Assembly (NCBI RefSeq): GCF_025642155.1
Contig: NZ_CP106798.1
Location: forward strand, 1,550,001-1,614,000
DNA from: Streptomyces sp. HUAS 15-9
GTDB taxonomy: Bacteria; Actinomycetota; Actinomycetes; Streptomycetales; Streptomycetaceae
Reading direction: 5' to 3'
Length of the DNA: 64,000 bases
The position numbers and the translations under genes are program-made. Below, in pieces: positions 25,959-34,421 of the stretch (position 1 is the first letter of the stretch; each line of letters begins with the position of its first letter). The notes under the pieces are model-generated. The model saw only the letters and a program-made list of their open reading frames with translations, was not told the DNA's origin and did not search any database.

Positions 25959-27671
25959 CTAGTCCTCGGGGAGCTCGACCGGCGCGATCTCGTCGTAGAC
26001 GTCACCCGGGCCCGGGTTGGCCGCGTCGGTCGTGCCGCCGAAGTGGTGCATGACGCCCCAGACCGCGTTCAGCGCGGTCTGGACGGCACCCTCGGCCCAG
26101 CCGGCCGTCCAGGAGATGTCGTCGCCGGCCAGGAAGATGCCCCGCTTGTCCTCGGGCAGCCGGTCCTGCATGAAGTGGGTGTACAGGCGGCGCTGGTAGC
26201 GGTAGTGACCGGGCAGGTTGGCCTTGAACGCGCCCATGAAGTAGGGCTCGTTCTCCCAGGAGACGGTCACCGGGTTGCCGATGATGTGCTTCCTGATGTC
26301 GACCTTGGGGTAGATCTCGCCGAGCGACTTCAGCATGACCTCCATCCGCTCGTTCGCGGACAGCGGCAGCCACTTCAGGCTGTCGTCGCACCAGGTGTAG
26401 GACAGGCAGATGACGGCGGGCTTGTCCGGACCGTCGTCCAGCAGGTAGGTGCCGCGCGTCATGCGGTCGGTGAGCGTCATCGACATGACGTCCCGGCCGG
26501 TCGGATTTCCCCTGTCGTCGACGGCCTTGTCCAGCCAGAACGGCCGGTCCACCGGCACGAACAGCTTCGAGGACTCCATGTAGTGGGTGCGCTCGATGGC
26601 GGTCCAGTGGTCGATCGGGAAGAGCGAGTCGTCGCAGGCGATCTTGGACAGCAGCATCCAGGACTGGGCGGTGAAGATGACCGCCTTGAAGGTACGGATG
26701 TCGCCGTTCGCGTCGGTCACCGTGATCTGGTTGCCCGCGGTGCGGTGCAGCCGGGTCACGGCCGGGCGCGGCTCGCCGTTCTCGTGCAGGGCCTTCAGCG
26801 AGGTGCCGTAGGCCCAGTGCACGATCTTCTCCGGCTCGCGCTCCCACAGCCGCAGCGGCAGCTGCTGGGAGCCGCCGACGATGCCGCGGTGGTGGTCGTC
26901 GGCCTCGGTGTAGACGACGCGCAGGATCTCCAGGATGGAGTTGGGGAAGTCGGTGTCCCAGCCGCCGGTGCCGAAGCCGACCTGGCCGAAGATCTCGCGG
27001 TGCCGGAAGGACTTGAAGGCCTCGGACTCGCAGAGGAAGCCGTAGAAGGTCTGGTTGTCGAGCTTCTCGACCAGCTTCGCCCAGATCTCGCGGATGCGCG
27101 GCACGTCCCGCTCGCGCATGGCGCGGTTCATGTCGGAGAAGTCGGCGCCCTCGTCGAGGCACTTGTTCCAGGCCTCGGCGACGTCACGGTAGACCTGCGG
27201 CAGGTCGTCGATCGTCTCGGCGTAGTGCGACTCGCCCTTGAGGTCGACGACGGTCGAAGGCGTCGCCTCGGCAAGGGGGTTGGGGAAGGCCTTGGTCTCC
27301 AGGCCGACCAGGTCGATGTAGTGCTGGAGGGCGGTGGAGGACGGCGGGAAGCGCATCGCGCCCAGCTCGCAGTTGAGCGACTCGTCGCAGCCCTCGAAGC
27401 CGACGGTGCGCAGCCGTCCGCCGAGCTGGTCGGCCTCGTAGACGACCGGCTTGAGGCCCATCTTCATCAGCTCGTAGGCGGCCACGATGCCGGACAGACC
27501 GCCGCCGATGACCGCGACCTCGGTGCCGTGCTCGGTCGCGGGGAGCTGGCCGAGGCCCGCCGGGTGGGCGAGGAAGTCGTCGTACGCGTACGGGAAGTCC
27601 GGGCCGAACATGGTGATCGGCGGCTGCTGCTCGTCGGCGTGCTGGACGGCGTTGGGCACCATGGACGTCAT
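25959..27671 (-). CDS. davB: L-lysine 2-monooxygenase-like FAD enzyme (DavB)
   Basis: A 570-residue flavin amine oxidase-type protein. The FAD-binding glycine motif VIGGGLSGIVA is at about 54-64, and the second FAD region is AGDDISWTAGWAEGAVQ near the C-terminus. It closely resembles Pseudomonas DavB as I recall it (ITMFGPDFPYAYDDFLAHP; VGFGTGGWDTDFPNS). DavB converts L-lysine to 5-aminopentanamide, CO2 and water. The next gene encodes the amidase for that amide, which supports the call. Aromatic amino acid 2-monooxygenase is the alternative. The ATG at 27671 follows AAGGAG. Confidence 0.82.
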   Translation of the reverse strand: MTSMVPNAVQHADEQQPPITMFGPDFPYAYDDFLAHPAGLGQLPATEHGTEVAVIGGGLSGIVAAYELMKMGLKPVVYEADQLGGRLRTVGFEGCDESLNCELGAMRFPPSSTALQHYIDLVGLETKAFPNPLAEATPSTVVDLKGESHYAETIDDLPQVYRDVAEAWNKCLDEGADFSDMNRAMRERDVPRIREIWAKLVEKLDNQTFYGFLCESEAFKSFRHREIFGQVGFGTGGWDTDFPNSILEILRVVYTEADDHHRGIVGGSQQLPLRLWEREPEKIVHWAYGTSLKALHENGEPRPAVTRLHRTAGNQITVTDANGDIRTFKAVIFTAQSWMLLSKIACDDSLFPIDHWTAIERTHYMESSKLFVPVDRPFWLDKAVDDRGNPTGRDVMSMTLTDRMTRGTYLLDDGPDKPAVICLSYTWCDDSLKWLPLSANERMEVMLKSLGEIYPKVDIRKHIIGNPVTVSWENEPYFMGAFKANLPGHYRYQRRLYTHFMQDRLPEDKRGIFLAGDDISWTAGWAEGAVQTALNAVWGVMHHFGGTTDAANPGPGDVYDEIAPVELPED

Positions 27672-27750
27672 GGGGTACGGACTCCTTGCGCGGGAAGAAC
27701 TCGGGGGAGGTTCTGGGGGTCGGGGAGGCGGTTCGGGGGGATCGGGAGGT

Positions 27751-28539
27751 TCAGACGAGCGACCCGTACAGGCCGGGGCGGCGGTCCCCCAGATACGGGT
27801 TCGCCTCGCGGGAGGCGGCCAGGAAGGCGGGGTCGACGTCTGCGAGGACGAGCTCCTCGGCACGGCCGGCCCGGGTGCGGGCGACTCCGTCGGGACCGGC
27901 GAGGACGGACAGTCCGACGAACTCGAACTCGCCCTCCGCGCCGACCCGGTTGACGTACGCCACATACATCTGGTTCTCCCAGGCCCGCACCGGGACGAGG
28001 GACTCGGCGACGAACTGGAACGGATGCATCTGCGCCGTCGGCACGACGAGGAGGTCGGTGCCGGCCAGGGCGTGGGCGCGGACGTTCTCCGGGAATTCGA
28101 CGTCGTAGCAGATCATCAGGCCGACGGTCAGGCCGTTCAGCTCGGCCTGGACGACCGGTTGGTCGCCCGGGGTGAAGTGGTCGCGCTCGAAGCAGCCGAA
28201 GAGGTGGGTCTTGCGGTAGTTCGCGAGGCGGGTGCCGTCCGCGGAGATCAGCTGGACGGAGTTGTGGACCGTGTCGCCGTCGCGCTCCGGGTAGCCGTAG
28301 GCGATGGCCAGGCCGTGCCGGGTGGCGAGCTCGGCGATCGCGTCGGCCGAGTCGCCGTCGGCGGACTCGGCCAGGCGGCCGATGCCGTCGCCGATCGCGT
28401 ACCCGGTGAGGAACATCTCCGGCGTGGAGAGCAGCGCGGCGCCCGCGGCGGCGGCACGGCCCGCGGCCTCGTCGAGGACCTTGAGGTTCTCGACGGTGGA
28501 GCCAGGGCGGCCGGAGCTCTGGAGCAGGGCGGTGCGCAT
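27751..28539 (-). CDS. davA: 5-aminopentanamidase-like nitrilase (DavA)
   Basis: A 262-residue member of the nitrilase superfamily. The catalytic triad is visible: Glu41 in TPEMFLTGY, Lys110 in NYRKTHLFG, Cys144 in MICYDVEFPE. It resembles Pseudomonas DavA (same length, PEMFLTGY, YGYPER, NSVQLI, SNYRKTHLFG), which hydrolyses 5-aminopentanamide to 5-aminovalerate. It is the first gene of a two-gene unit with davB 79 nt downstream. Together they give lysine to 5-aminovalerate; the later transaminase and dehydrogenase (davT/davD type) are not in this window. Confidence 0.82.
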   Translation of the reverse strand: MRTALLQSSGRPGSTVENLKVLDEAAGRAAAAGAALLSTPEMFLTGYAIGDGIGRLAESADGDSADAIAELATRHGLAIAYGYPERDGDTVHNSVQLISADGTRLANYRKTHLFGCFERDHFTPGDQPVVQAELNGLTVGLMICYDVEFPENVRAHALAGTDLLVVPTAQMHPFQFVAESLVPVRAWENQMYVAYVNRVGAEGEFEFVGLSVLAGPDGVARTRAGRAEELVLADVDPAFLAASREANPYLGDRRPGLYGSLV

Positions 28540-28633
28540 GCGTGTTCCTCACCGGTACGGAGGGGTTTGGGGGTCGGTTAGAAGGTACGTTCGGCGCACT
28601 CGGCCGGACAAGGAGGAGCCGTTGCGCGCCGGT

Positions 28634-28681
28634 GAGCGGTTCGTTGCGTGCACCCGGCACCGAGCGGCGATTCGTTGCGTG
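28634..28681. repeat. Direct repeat upstream of davA
   Basis: TTCGTTGCGTG occurs at 28640-28650 and 28671-28681, exactly 31 bp apart (three helical turns), each preceded by GAGCGG. A weaker GTTGCGCG lies at 28621. The phasing suggests sites for a DNA-binding protein controlling davBA. The 246-nt spacer between davA and cvnC holds no gene. Confidence 0.4.
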
Positions 28682-28785
28682 GCCTCGAACCACGGATCCG
28701 GTCGGTCCTGGACCGCTGGAGCCGCCCCACCACCCTGACCTGCGAAAAGACGCCCCGCACGGGCGCCGTACGAACAGCACCGGTG

Positions 28786-29166
28786 TCAGAGCTCGCGCAG
28801 TCGCTCGACGATCTCCTGGAGCAGCTCCGGGTCGGCCGCGGGGCCGGAGACCGGCAGACGGCGCGGCTCGTCGATGCGCACCAGCCCGGCCTCGGCGAGA
28901 TCACCGAGCAGCACGCGTACGACGGTCAGGGGCAGGTCGGCGTCCGCGGCGAGCTCGACGACCGGTCGCGGGCCGCGGCGCACCAGGTCGAGCAGGGCGG
29001 TGCGGGCGTGGTCGACGCCCGGCTGTGCCGTGTCCGCCTCCAGGGCGGTGACCCGGGACATCAGGTCGATGGTGTGCCGCTCCGAGGGCCGGGTGCGGCC
29101 CCGGGTGACGGTGTAGGGGCGCACCATCGACCCGGTCTCGTCCTCGTACCAGTGGTCGTCGCTCAC
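28786..29166 (-). CDS. cvnC: Conservon protein CvnC (DUF742)
   Basis: A 126-residue DUF742 protein, the third component of streptomycete conservons. The N-terminus has the acidic/aromatic DDHWYEDETGSMVRPYTVT. The central winged-helix-like part contains ELAADADLPLTVVRVLLGDL. It ends with the usual helical tail. It follows cvnB with a 7-nt gap. In a normal conservon a small GTPase gene, cvnD, would follow; here none does. Confidence 0.9.
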   Translation of the reverse strand: MSDDHWYEDETGSMVRPYTVTRGRTRPSERHTIDLMSRVTALEADTAQPGVDHARTALLDLVRRGPRPVVELAADADLPLTVVRVLLGDLAEAGLVRIDEPRRLPVSGPAADPELLQEIVERLREL

Positions 29167-29173
29167 GGCCGGA

Positions 29174-29620
29174 TCAGGTGGCCGAGCGTGCGGCGGCGTC
29201 CAGGTGGCGGCCGAGGCGGCGGACGAGCAGCGCCATCTCGTGGGCCAGCTGTCCGACGTCGGTCTGCACCTCGCTGAGCACGGCCAGGCGGCTGCCGTCG
29301 CCGGCCGGGGTGATGAAGAGGTAGGCGTCGTCGAGCATCACCATCGTCTGCCGTACCTCTCCGGCCTCGAACCGCTCCCCCGCCGAGCGGGCCAGGCTGT
29401 GGAAGCCGGAGCAGACGGCGGCGAGGTGCTCGATGTCCCGTCTGCGCATGCCCTCCGAGGCGCTCAGCGGGAGGCCGTCCGCCGTGAGGAGCACGGCCTG
29501 GCGGACGTGGTCGGTCCTGGCCACGAGGTCGTCGAGCAGCCAGCCGAGGCCGGCGTCGGGTGCTCCGGCCCGGTGCTCATGGGTCTGTTCGTCACCGTGT
29601 GTCGTCTCGTCACCGTGCAT
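29174..29620 (-). CDS. cvnB: Conservon protein CvnB (roadblock/LC7)
   Basis: A 148-residue roadblock/LC7-fold protein, known in conservons to bind the small GTPase and thought to act as its regulator. The core (about residues 25-125) includes LLDDLVARTDHVRQAVLLTADGLPLS, here noted as LLDDLVARTDHV and LTADGLPLS. The N-terminal 22 residues are His/Glu/Asp-rich. The ATG at 29620 overlaps the end of cvnA by 11 nt, indicating coupled translation. Confidence 0.9.
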   Translation of the reverse strand: MHGDETTHGDEQTHEHRAGAPDAGLGWLLDDLVARTDHVRQAVLLTADGLPLSASEGMRRRDIEHLAAVCSGFHSLARSAGERFEAGEVRQTMVMLDDAYLFITPAGDGSRLAVLSEVQTDVGQLAHEMALLVRRLGRHLDAAARSAT

Positions 29621-32147
29621 CGTCAGCGCCCGTCCCTTCGTCGGCGTCGGTGGTCGTGGGCAGGCCCTTGCGGCCCCGTTCGAGGCCGCGCTGGAAGGCG
29701 CCGAAGACCGCCCGCATCTCCTCGGCGTCGACCTCACGCTCCGGGGCGGCATCACGGGGCGGCGGGTCGTCGCGCAGCGGTGCGGCGAGCGAGGCCTGCC
29801 GCACGCGGGTGGGCAGGGCGGGAGCGTCCGTGTCAGCAGCGGGAGCGTCCGCGTCGGGAGCCGGACTCTCCGTGTCAGGAGCGGGGCCGACACCCTCCAC
29901 GGGCTCCCTGACCTGGCTGTCCTCCATCGGTCCCCTCACCTGGCCGCCCTCCGTCACCAGGCGCATCACCCGACCGGACTCGGCCGTCACCTCCTGCGTC
30001 CGGCCGTGCTCGGCGAGCGAGGCACGCGTCCGGCCGCCCACCCGGTCGGCGTCCGCCGAGTGGCCGTCGGCTCGGCCGTGCTGGGGCGCCGGTGCCTCCG
30101 GTCGCCCGCCATGCGTCGCCAGGGCCGACGCCTCCGCCCGTGGCCGCTCCCTGCGGCCCGGGGCGCCCGGCCCGCGCCGTGACGGCAGGCTTCGTACCGA
30201 CGTGTCCGGGTCCGGGCTCGCGTCACCGGTCTCCGGCTCCAGCTCCGCCAGCAGCGTCGACGGCAGCAGTACCACCGCGGTCGTACCGCCGTACGGCGAG
30301 TCCCGCAGGGTGACCTGGATGCCGTGGCGGGCGGCGAGGCGGCCCACGACGTACAGGCCGAGCCGGTCGTGCCGGGTCGGGTCGAAGGCGTCGGGGTCGG
30401 TGAGGGTGCGATGGGCGTCGGCGAGCTGGTCGGGGTCGAGGCCGAGGCCTCGGTCGTCCAGCTCCAGGACGAAGCCGCCGGAGGCCCGGCCCGTGCGCAG
30501 GGTGACCTGTGTGTGCGGCGGCGAGAACACCGTGGCGTTCTCCAGGAGCTCGGCGATCAGATGCACCACGTCGGCCACGGCGTCCGCCGCGACGCCGACC
30601 TCGGCCATCGGCGGGACCACGACGCGCGTGTAGTCCTCGATCTCGCCCACCGCGGCCGACACCACGTCCGCGACCGGCACCGGCCGACGCCATCTGCGCC
30701 CTGGCACCGCGCCGGACAGGATGATCAGGCTCTCCGCGTGCCGGCGCATGCGTGTGGTCAGGTGGTCGATGCGGAAGAGCTGGCGCAGGATGTCCGGATC
30801 CTCGGTACGCCGCTCCAGCGTGTCGACGAGCTTCAGCTGGCGATGGACGAGCGCCTGGTTGCGGCGGGCGATGTTGAGGAGCACCGCGAACAGCCCGCGC
30901 CGCAGGGTGGCCTGTCTGACGGCCGCCTCGACGGCGGCCAGGCGCGCGGCGTTGAAGGACCGGCCGACCTGGCCGATCTCATCGGCCCGTACCTCGTCGG
31001 CGGCCAGCGGCGGCGCCTCCGCGACCGCGTCCACCTCATCACCGGCGCTCAACCGCCGCATCACGTCCGGCAGTTGCCGGGTGGTCAGCACGTCGGCGGC
31101 GTCCCGCAGCGTCTCCAGGCGGCGGGAGATCCGCCGGGCGCCGCGCACCGCGAACCACAGGGACACTCCCACCGCGGCCAGCCCGGCCACCGCGACGACG
31201 ACCGCCTTGGTCAGCTCCTGGTAGGCGAACGCCCGTCCGCGCGCGGCCGAGTTCTCGGCGGAGCGGGTGCACAGCTGCATATAGCGCTTGACCGCCCGGT
31301 CGCTGGTCGTCCGCCAGGTGCCGGCCGCGACGGCCTCGCCCGCGTGTGCCGGACCGGCCCGCAGCAGCGCGTCCTCGCCCCGCACCAGCGAGCGGTGCAG
31401 GTCGCCGCGCTGGAACTCCTCGAACAGCGCGCGCGAGTCAGACGGCAGGTCCGGCACATACGTCCGCTCGAAGACCCGCCGGTCCTCGATCGTCGCGGTC
31501 AGGGTGTCGTACTGCCGGTCGGACAGCGTCCCCGCGGCCCGTGCCCCGGCGACCAGGGCGTCCTCGCGGGAGACGAACTCCCGCACCCGCACCAGCTCGA
31601 CGACGACCTGCGCCTCCCGGGCGAGCTGCCCGGCCTGCAGGGCGGTGAGCGTGGACTGGACGTCGAAGCCGGGCTCGACGAGTGCGCTGTACTCGGTGAC
31701 GGCCCGGTCCCAGGAGATCCGCCGGGCCAGCACGCGGTCCCGCAGCTCGTCCAGTCCGTCGGTGGCATGGAGCATCGCATCGAGCGTCGCCCGCTGCCGG
31801 TCGGTGAGCCGGCTGCGGTCGCCGTCCCGGATCGCGTCGCGCATGGCGCTCACGGCGCGGTCGGTACGGCGCTGCTGGGCCAGCAGGTTCCCGGCGGCGG
31901 CCGTGTCGTGGCCGGCGCCCAGGTAGGTGGCCGACAGCCGCCGTTCGATCTGGATCTGGCCGATGGCGGTGTCCACGGGGGTGCCGAAGTCCTCGTACAC
32001 CCCCTGGAGGCGGATCAGCGCACGCAGTTCGCCGGTGACGGACACCATGGCGAAGCTCCACAGTGCCATCAGGGCGACGACCGGAGCGATTGCGAGCGCC
32101 ACGATCCGGGTGCGGACGGTGGTGGGACGGCCGACGGGCCAGCGCAT
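29610..32147 (-). CDS. cvnA: Conservon sensor kinase-like protein CvnA
   Basis: An 845-residue membrane protein. TM1 (about 15-35) and TM2 (about 315-335) enclose an extracytoplasmic nitrate/sulphonate-sensor (NIT)-like helical domain. A HAMP region (about 336-400), a helical segment with RRNQALVHRQLKLVDTLERR (noted as RRNQALVHRQLK) and a HATPase_c domain follow, with ELLENATVFSPP as the N box and DDRGLGL as the G box. The last 200 residues are disordered, rich in Pro/Asp/Ala repeats. There is no phospho-acceptor His typical of two-component kinases, which fits CvnA. Confidence 0.9.
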   Translation of the reverse strand: MRWPVGRPTTVRTRIVALAIAPVVALMALWSFAMVSVTGELRALIRLQGVYEDFGTPVDTAIGQIQIERRLSATYLGAGHDTAAAGNLLAQQRRTDRAVSAMRDAIRDGDRSRLTDRQRATLDAMLHATDGLDELRDRVLARRISWDRAVTEYSALVEPGFDVQSTLTALQAGQLAREAQVVVELVRVREFVSREDALVAGARAAGTLSDRQYDTLTATIEDRRVFERTYVPDLPSDSRALFEEFQRGDLHRSLVRGEDALLRAGPAHAGEAVAAGTWRTTSDRAVKRYMQLCTRSAENSAARGRAFAYQELTKAVVVAVAGLAAVGVSLWFAVRGARRISRRLETLRDAADVLTTRQLPDVMRRLSAGDEVDAVAEAPPLAADEVRADEIGQVGRSFNAARLAAVEAAVRQATLRRGLFAVLLNIARRNQALVHRQLKLVDTLERRTEDPDILRQLFRIDHLTTRMRRHAESLIILSGAVPGRRWRRPVPVADVVSAAVGEIEDYTRVVVPPMAEVGVAADAVADVVHLIAELLENATVFSPPHTQVTLRTGRASGGFVLELDDRGLGLDPDQLADAHRTLTDPDAFDPTRHDRLGLYVVGRLAARHGIQVTLRDSPYGGTTAVVLLPSTLLAELEPETGDASPDPDTSVRSLPSRRGPGAPGRRERPRAEASALATHGGRPEAPAPQHGRADGHSADADRVGGRTRASLAEHGRTQEVTAESGRVMRLVTEGGQVRGPMEDSQVREPVEGVGPAPDTESPAPDADAPAADTDAPALPTRVRQASLAAPLRDDPPPRDAAPEREVDAEEMRAVFGAFQRGLERGRKGLPTTTDADEGTGADDAR

Positions 32148-32227
32148 GAATACCTGCCGGTGTTACCAGTCAGTAGAAAGTGCGGCACAACCTACGGGAT
32201 CGCCACCTGCACCGCAATGGTTGCCCC

Positions 32228-32259
32228 GGGTAACCCCGGGGCATTCCCCGGGGTTACCC
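32228..32259 (-). terminator. Strong hairpin after the HAD-nuclease gene
   Basis: GGGTAACCCCGGGG (32228-32241) and CCCCGGGGTTACCC (32246-32259) form a perfect 14-bp stem with a 4-nt loop, 47 nt past the stop codon on the minus strand. It insulates this gene from cvnA. Beside it are three direct copies of a CGGCTCGGTTCCCGGGTG-like 21-mer (32260-32320), the last entering the end of the gene. Confidence 0.7.
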
Positions 32260-32305
32260 AGCTCGGTTGCCGGGTGGCCCGGCTCGGTTCCCGGGTGATC
32301 CCCGC

Positions 32306-33781
32306 TCAGTTCCCGGGCACCGAGAACCTGGTGACTACCGCGGCATGGTCCGAGGGCCAGTCGTTGCCCGCGACATCGGGCCAGGGGCGCGGGATCCCGC
32401 TGACCACCGTGCGGGCGTCGAGCACCGTCAGACCCCGGTGCAGGACGTAGTCGATCCGGTCCTGCGGTTCGGGCCGGCCGCTGCCGTCCTCGTGCACCGG
32501 ATGGATCGGCGACCAGGTGTGGCCGGGGGCCGTGTCCGGGTCCGGGTGGGCCTCCCGGTAGGAGTCGCGCAGCCCCGCCCGCTCCGCCGCCTTCGTCACC
32601 GGCCACTCGACGTCGGGCCGGTCCAGATGGGAGGGGCAGTTGAAGTCGCCGACGAGGACCACGGGCACGCCGTCGCCGTTCGACTCGGCGATCCGGTCCA
32701 GGGCGTCCCGCATCTGCGCGAGCCGGACCTCCTCGTGGGCGACGAGCACGTCCGGCGGGAGCCCGTCGAAGGCGGACTCGTAGGGCCCGTACGGCGCGCA
32801 GTGAAGGTGGGCGGTCCAGACGTCGACCTCGCGGCCCGGGGCGATCTCGATCCGGGCCCCGGCGGCGCCGTAGAAGCCGACGTCCGGGTCGCCGAAGCGG
32901 GCGGTGAGCGGGTAGCGGCTGATGACGCCGAGGTTCTCCCCGGCCCGGTGGTGGTGCCAGCCGAGTGCCTCGCCGAGCTCCTGGGCCGCGGTGCCGCCGG
33001 TCTCCTGGAGGCCCACGACGTCGGCGCCGCTCTCCAGGATCGCCTTGAGCTGCTTGGCACGGTGGTCGTCGACCGGGCTGCCGCCCAGCCACAGGTTCCA
33101 GGTCATGACGCGCAGTTCGTATCCGACCATGTCTCGCAGATCCTCCGGGGTGACTCCGACGAGGCTGTCGCGTACGGTCCGGCCGGGCGCCGCCTCGATC
33201 GGCGCGAGGGACGGCACGGCGAGCACCGCGCACCCGGCCGCCTCCGCAGAACTGACACCGGTACCGGTGTCCTCCACCGCCACGCAGGCCGCCGGGTCGA
33301 CACCGAGCGCGCGGCACGCGGCGAGGTAGGGGTCCGGGGCGGGCTTGGTACGGCCGGTGTCGTCGGCGGTGACGGAGGCGGCGAAGCGGCCGGGGCCGAG
33401 GGCTTCGAGCACGGTGTCGGCGACCGCGCGCGGGGACGCGGTGACCAGGGCGGTGGGGATGCCGGAGGCGGCCAGGGCGTCCAGCAGGTCGAGCGCGCCG
33501 GGGCGGGGCACGATGCCGGTGCGGACCCGGGCGACGAACTCCCGGTGCAGCTCCCGCGCGATGGCGCCGGCCGGCCTGCCGATGGCCGCGCCGAGCCACT
33601 CGGCGGTGTCCTCGACGGCACGGCCGAGCACCTCCGGCTGGTCCGCCTCGGTCAGCGGGCGTCCGGCGACCTGCTCCACCGCCTCCCACCACAGCCGCTC
33701 GGTGTCGACGAGCGTGCCGTCCATGTCGAAGAGCACAGCCTTCGGGGACGTGTCGGGAATACGGACGGGCAGATTTGCCAT
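32306..33781 (-). CDS. HAD phosphatase fused to an endonuclease/exonuclease/phosphatase domain
   Basis: A 491-residue fusion. Residues 12-215 are a HAD-IA hydrolase of the beta-phosphoglucomutase/phosphatase type: motif I FDMDGTLVDTE, motif II LVTASP, and the later motifs KPAPDPY and VEDTGTG. Residues 225-490 are an EEP (DNase I/sphingomyelinase-like) domain: MTWNLWLGG, LQETGG, VVLVGDFNCPSHLD, and WPSDHAAVV at the active-site end. Both active sites look intact. AGGAGGTACCC upstream of the ATG is a strong ribosome site. The combined role is unknown; a linked phosphate-scavenging function is a guess. Confidence 0.85.
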   Translation of the reverse strand: MANLPVRIPDTSPKAVLFDMDGTLVDTERLWWEAVEQVAGRPLTEADQPEVLGRAVEDTAEWLGAAIGRPAGAIARELHREFVARVRTGIVPRPGALDLLDALAASGIPTALVTASPRAVADTVLEALGPGRFAASVTADDTGRTKPAPDPYLAACRALGVDPAACVAVEDTGTGVSSAEAAGCAVLAVPSLAPIEAAPGRTVRDSLVGVTPEDLRDMVGYELRVMTWNLWLGGSPVDDHRAKQLKAILESGADVVGLQETGGTAAQELGEALGWHHHRAGENLGVISRYPLTARFGDPDVGFYGAAGARIEIAPGREVDVWTAHLHCAPYGPYESAFDGLPPDVLVAHEEVRLAQMRDALDRIAESNGDGVPVVLVGDFNCPSHLDRPDVEWPVTKAAERAGLRDSYREAHPDPDTAPGHTWSPIHPVHEDGSGRPEPQDRIDYVLHRGLTVLDARTVVSGIPRPWPDVAGNDWPSDHAAVVTRFSVPGN

Positions 33782-33909
33782 GGGTACCTCCTATTTCCTC
33801 TCACACATTCTCAGGAAAGCACTCGGCTAATCCACCGATGCGACTTCCCCGTTCTCTTGAGACGTGCTACGTTGACGCCGCAATGACCAAACCGAACTCG
33901 GGGGAAAAC

Positions 33910-34368
33910 ATGCTTTTCCGTTCCCGTGCGGCCGTATTGTCGGCTGCACTCGTATCCGTGACGGCGCTGGGTATTCTCAATGCCCCGAGCGCCGGCGCGG
34001 TGACGGTCCACTGGAAGACCGGCGGCTGCGACTTCTACTCGACCGTCCCGGTCCACCACTACTACAGCCGCGACGACCAGACCATCACCGCTGACGGCTC
34101 GTGGAAGTGCAAGACGAACCACACCTTCCACATGACGTCGGAAATCAATTACATACACCCAGCTTTTGGCCGGTCCTCTTACGAGCACAAGGACTATGTC
34201 TGGAAGAACAAGAAATCGGGTTCCTGGAAGCTGACGCACCAGTGCAAGTTTGACTACCCGAATTCCGGCGCCACCCTGAAGACGTGGCAGACGATATGGG
34301 TACGGGAAGCCGGCAGCCAGCTCTGGCAGACGCCCAGCGTCAACCTCTACTGCGGAATCTTCAAGTAA
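33910..34368 (+). CDS. Small secreted protein with four cysteines
   Basis: A 152-residue protein with a clear Sec signal peptide (about residues 1-30, ending NAPSAGA). The mature part has many aromatic residues, Lys, His and Thr, and four Cys in the GGCDF, WKCKT, HQCKF and LYCGI contexts, which could form two disulphides. There is no known family match I can name. The ATG at 33910 follows GGGGGAAAAC; an in-frame ATG nine codons upstream lacks such a site. GC and third-position GC are lower than in the neighbours. It is divergent from the HAD-nuclease gene. Confidence 0.7.
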   Translation: MLFRSRAAVLSAALVSVTALGILNAPSAGAVTVHWKTGGCDFYSTVPVHHYYSRDDQTITADGSWKCKTNHTFHMTSEINYIHPAFGRSSYEHKDYVWKNKKSGSWKLTHQCKFDYPNSGATLKTWQTIWVREAGSQLWQTPSVNLYCGIFK

Positions 34369-34385
34369 CAGCCGAAATTCCGTGT

Positions 34386-34419
34386 CCGGGCCCGGTCGCC
34401 TTCGTGGCTCCGGGCCCGG
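34386..34419. terminator. Bidirectional terminator between convergent genes
   Basis: CCGGGCCCGG at 34386-34395 and again at 34410-34419 can pair around a 14-nt loop. It sits between the ends of the secreted-protein gene and the ABC ATPase gene and may serve both. Each copy is also self-complementary. Confidence 0.6.
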
Positions 34420-34421
34420 TG

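Noticed and set aside
26043..27953. 636-codon plus-strand frame opposite davB
   Set aside because: Val/Gly/Asp-rich mirror of the real gene, without any domain.
28578..28904. A possible cvnD remnant in the frame after cvnC
   Set aside because: No P-loop or other GTPase motif in any frame between 28540 and 28785; the frame overlaps cvnC in another phase.
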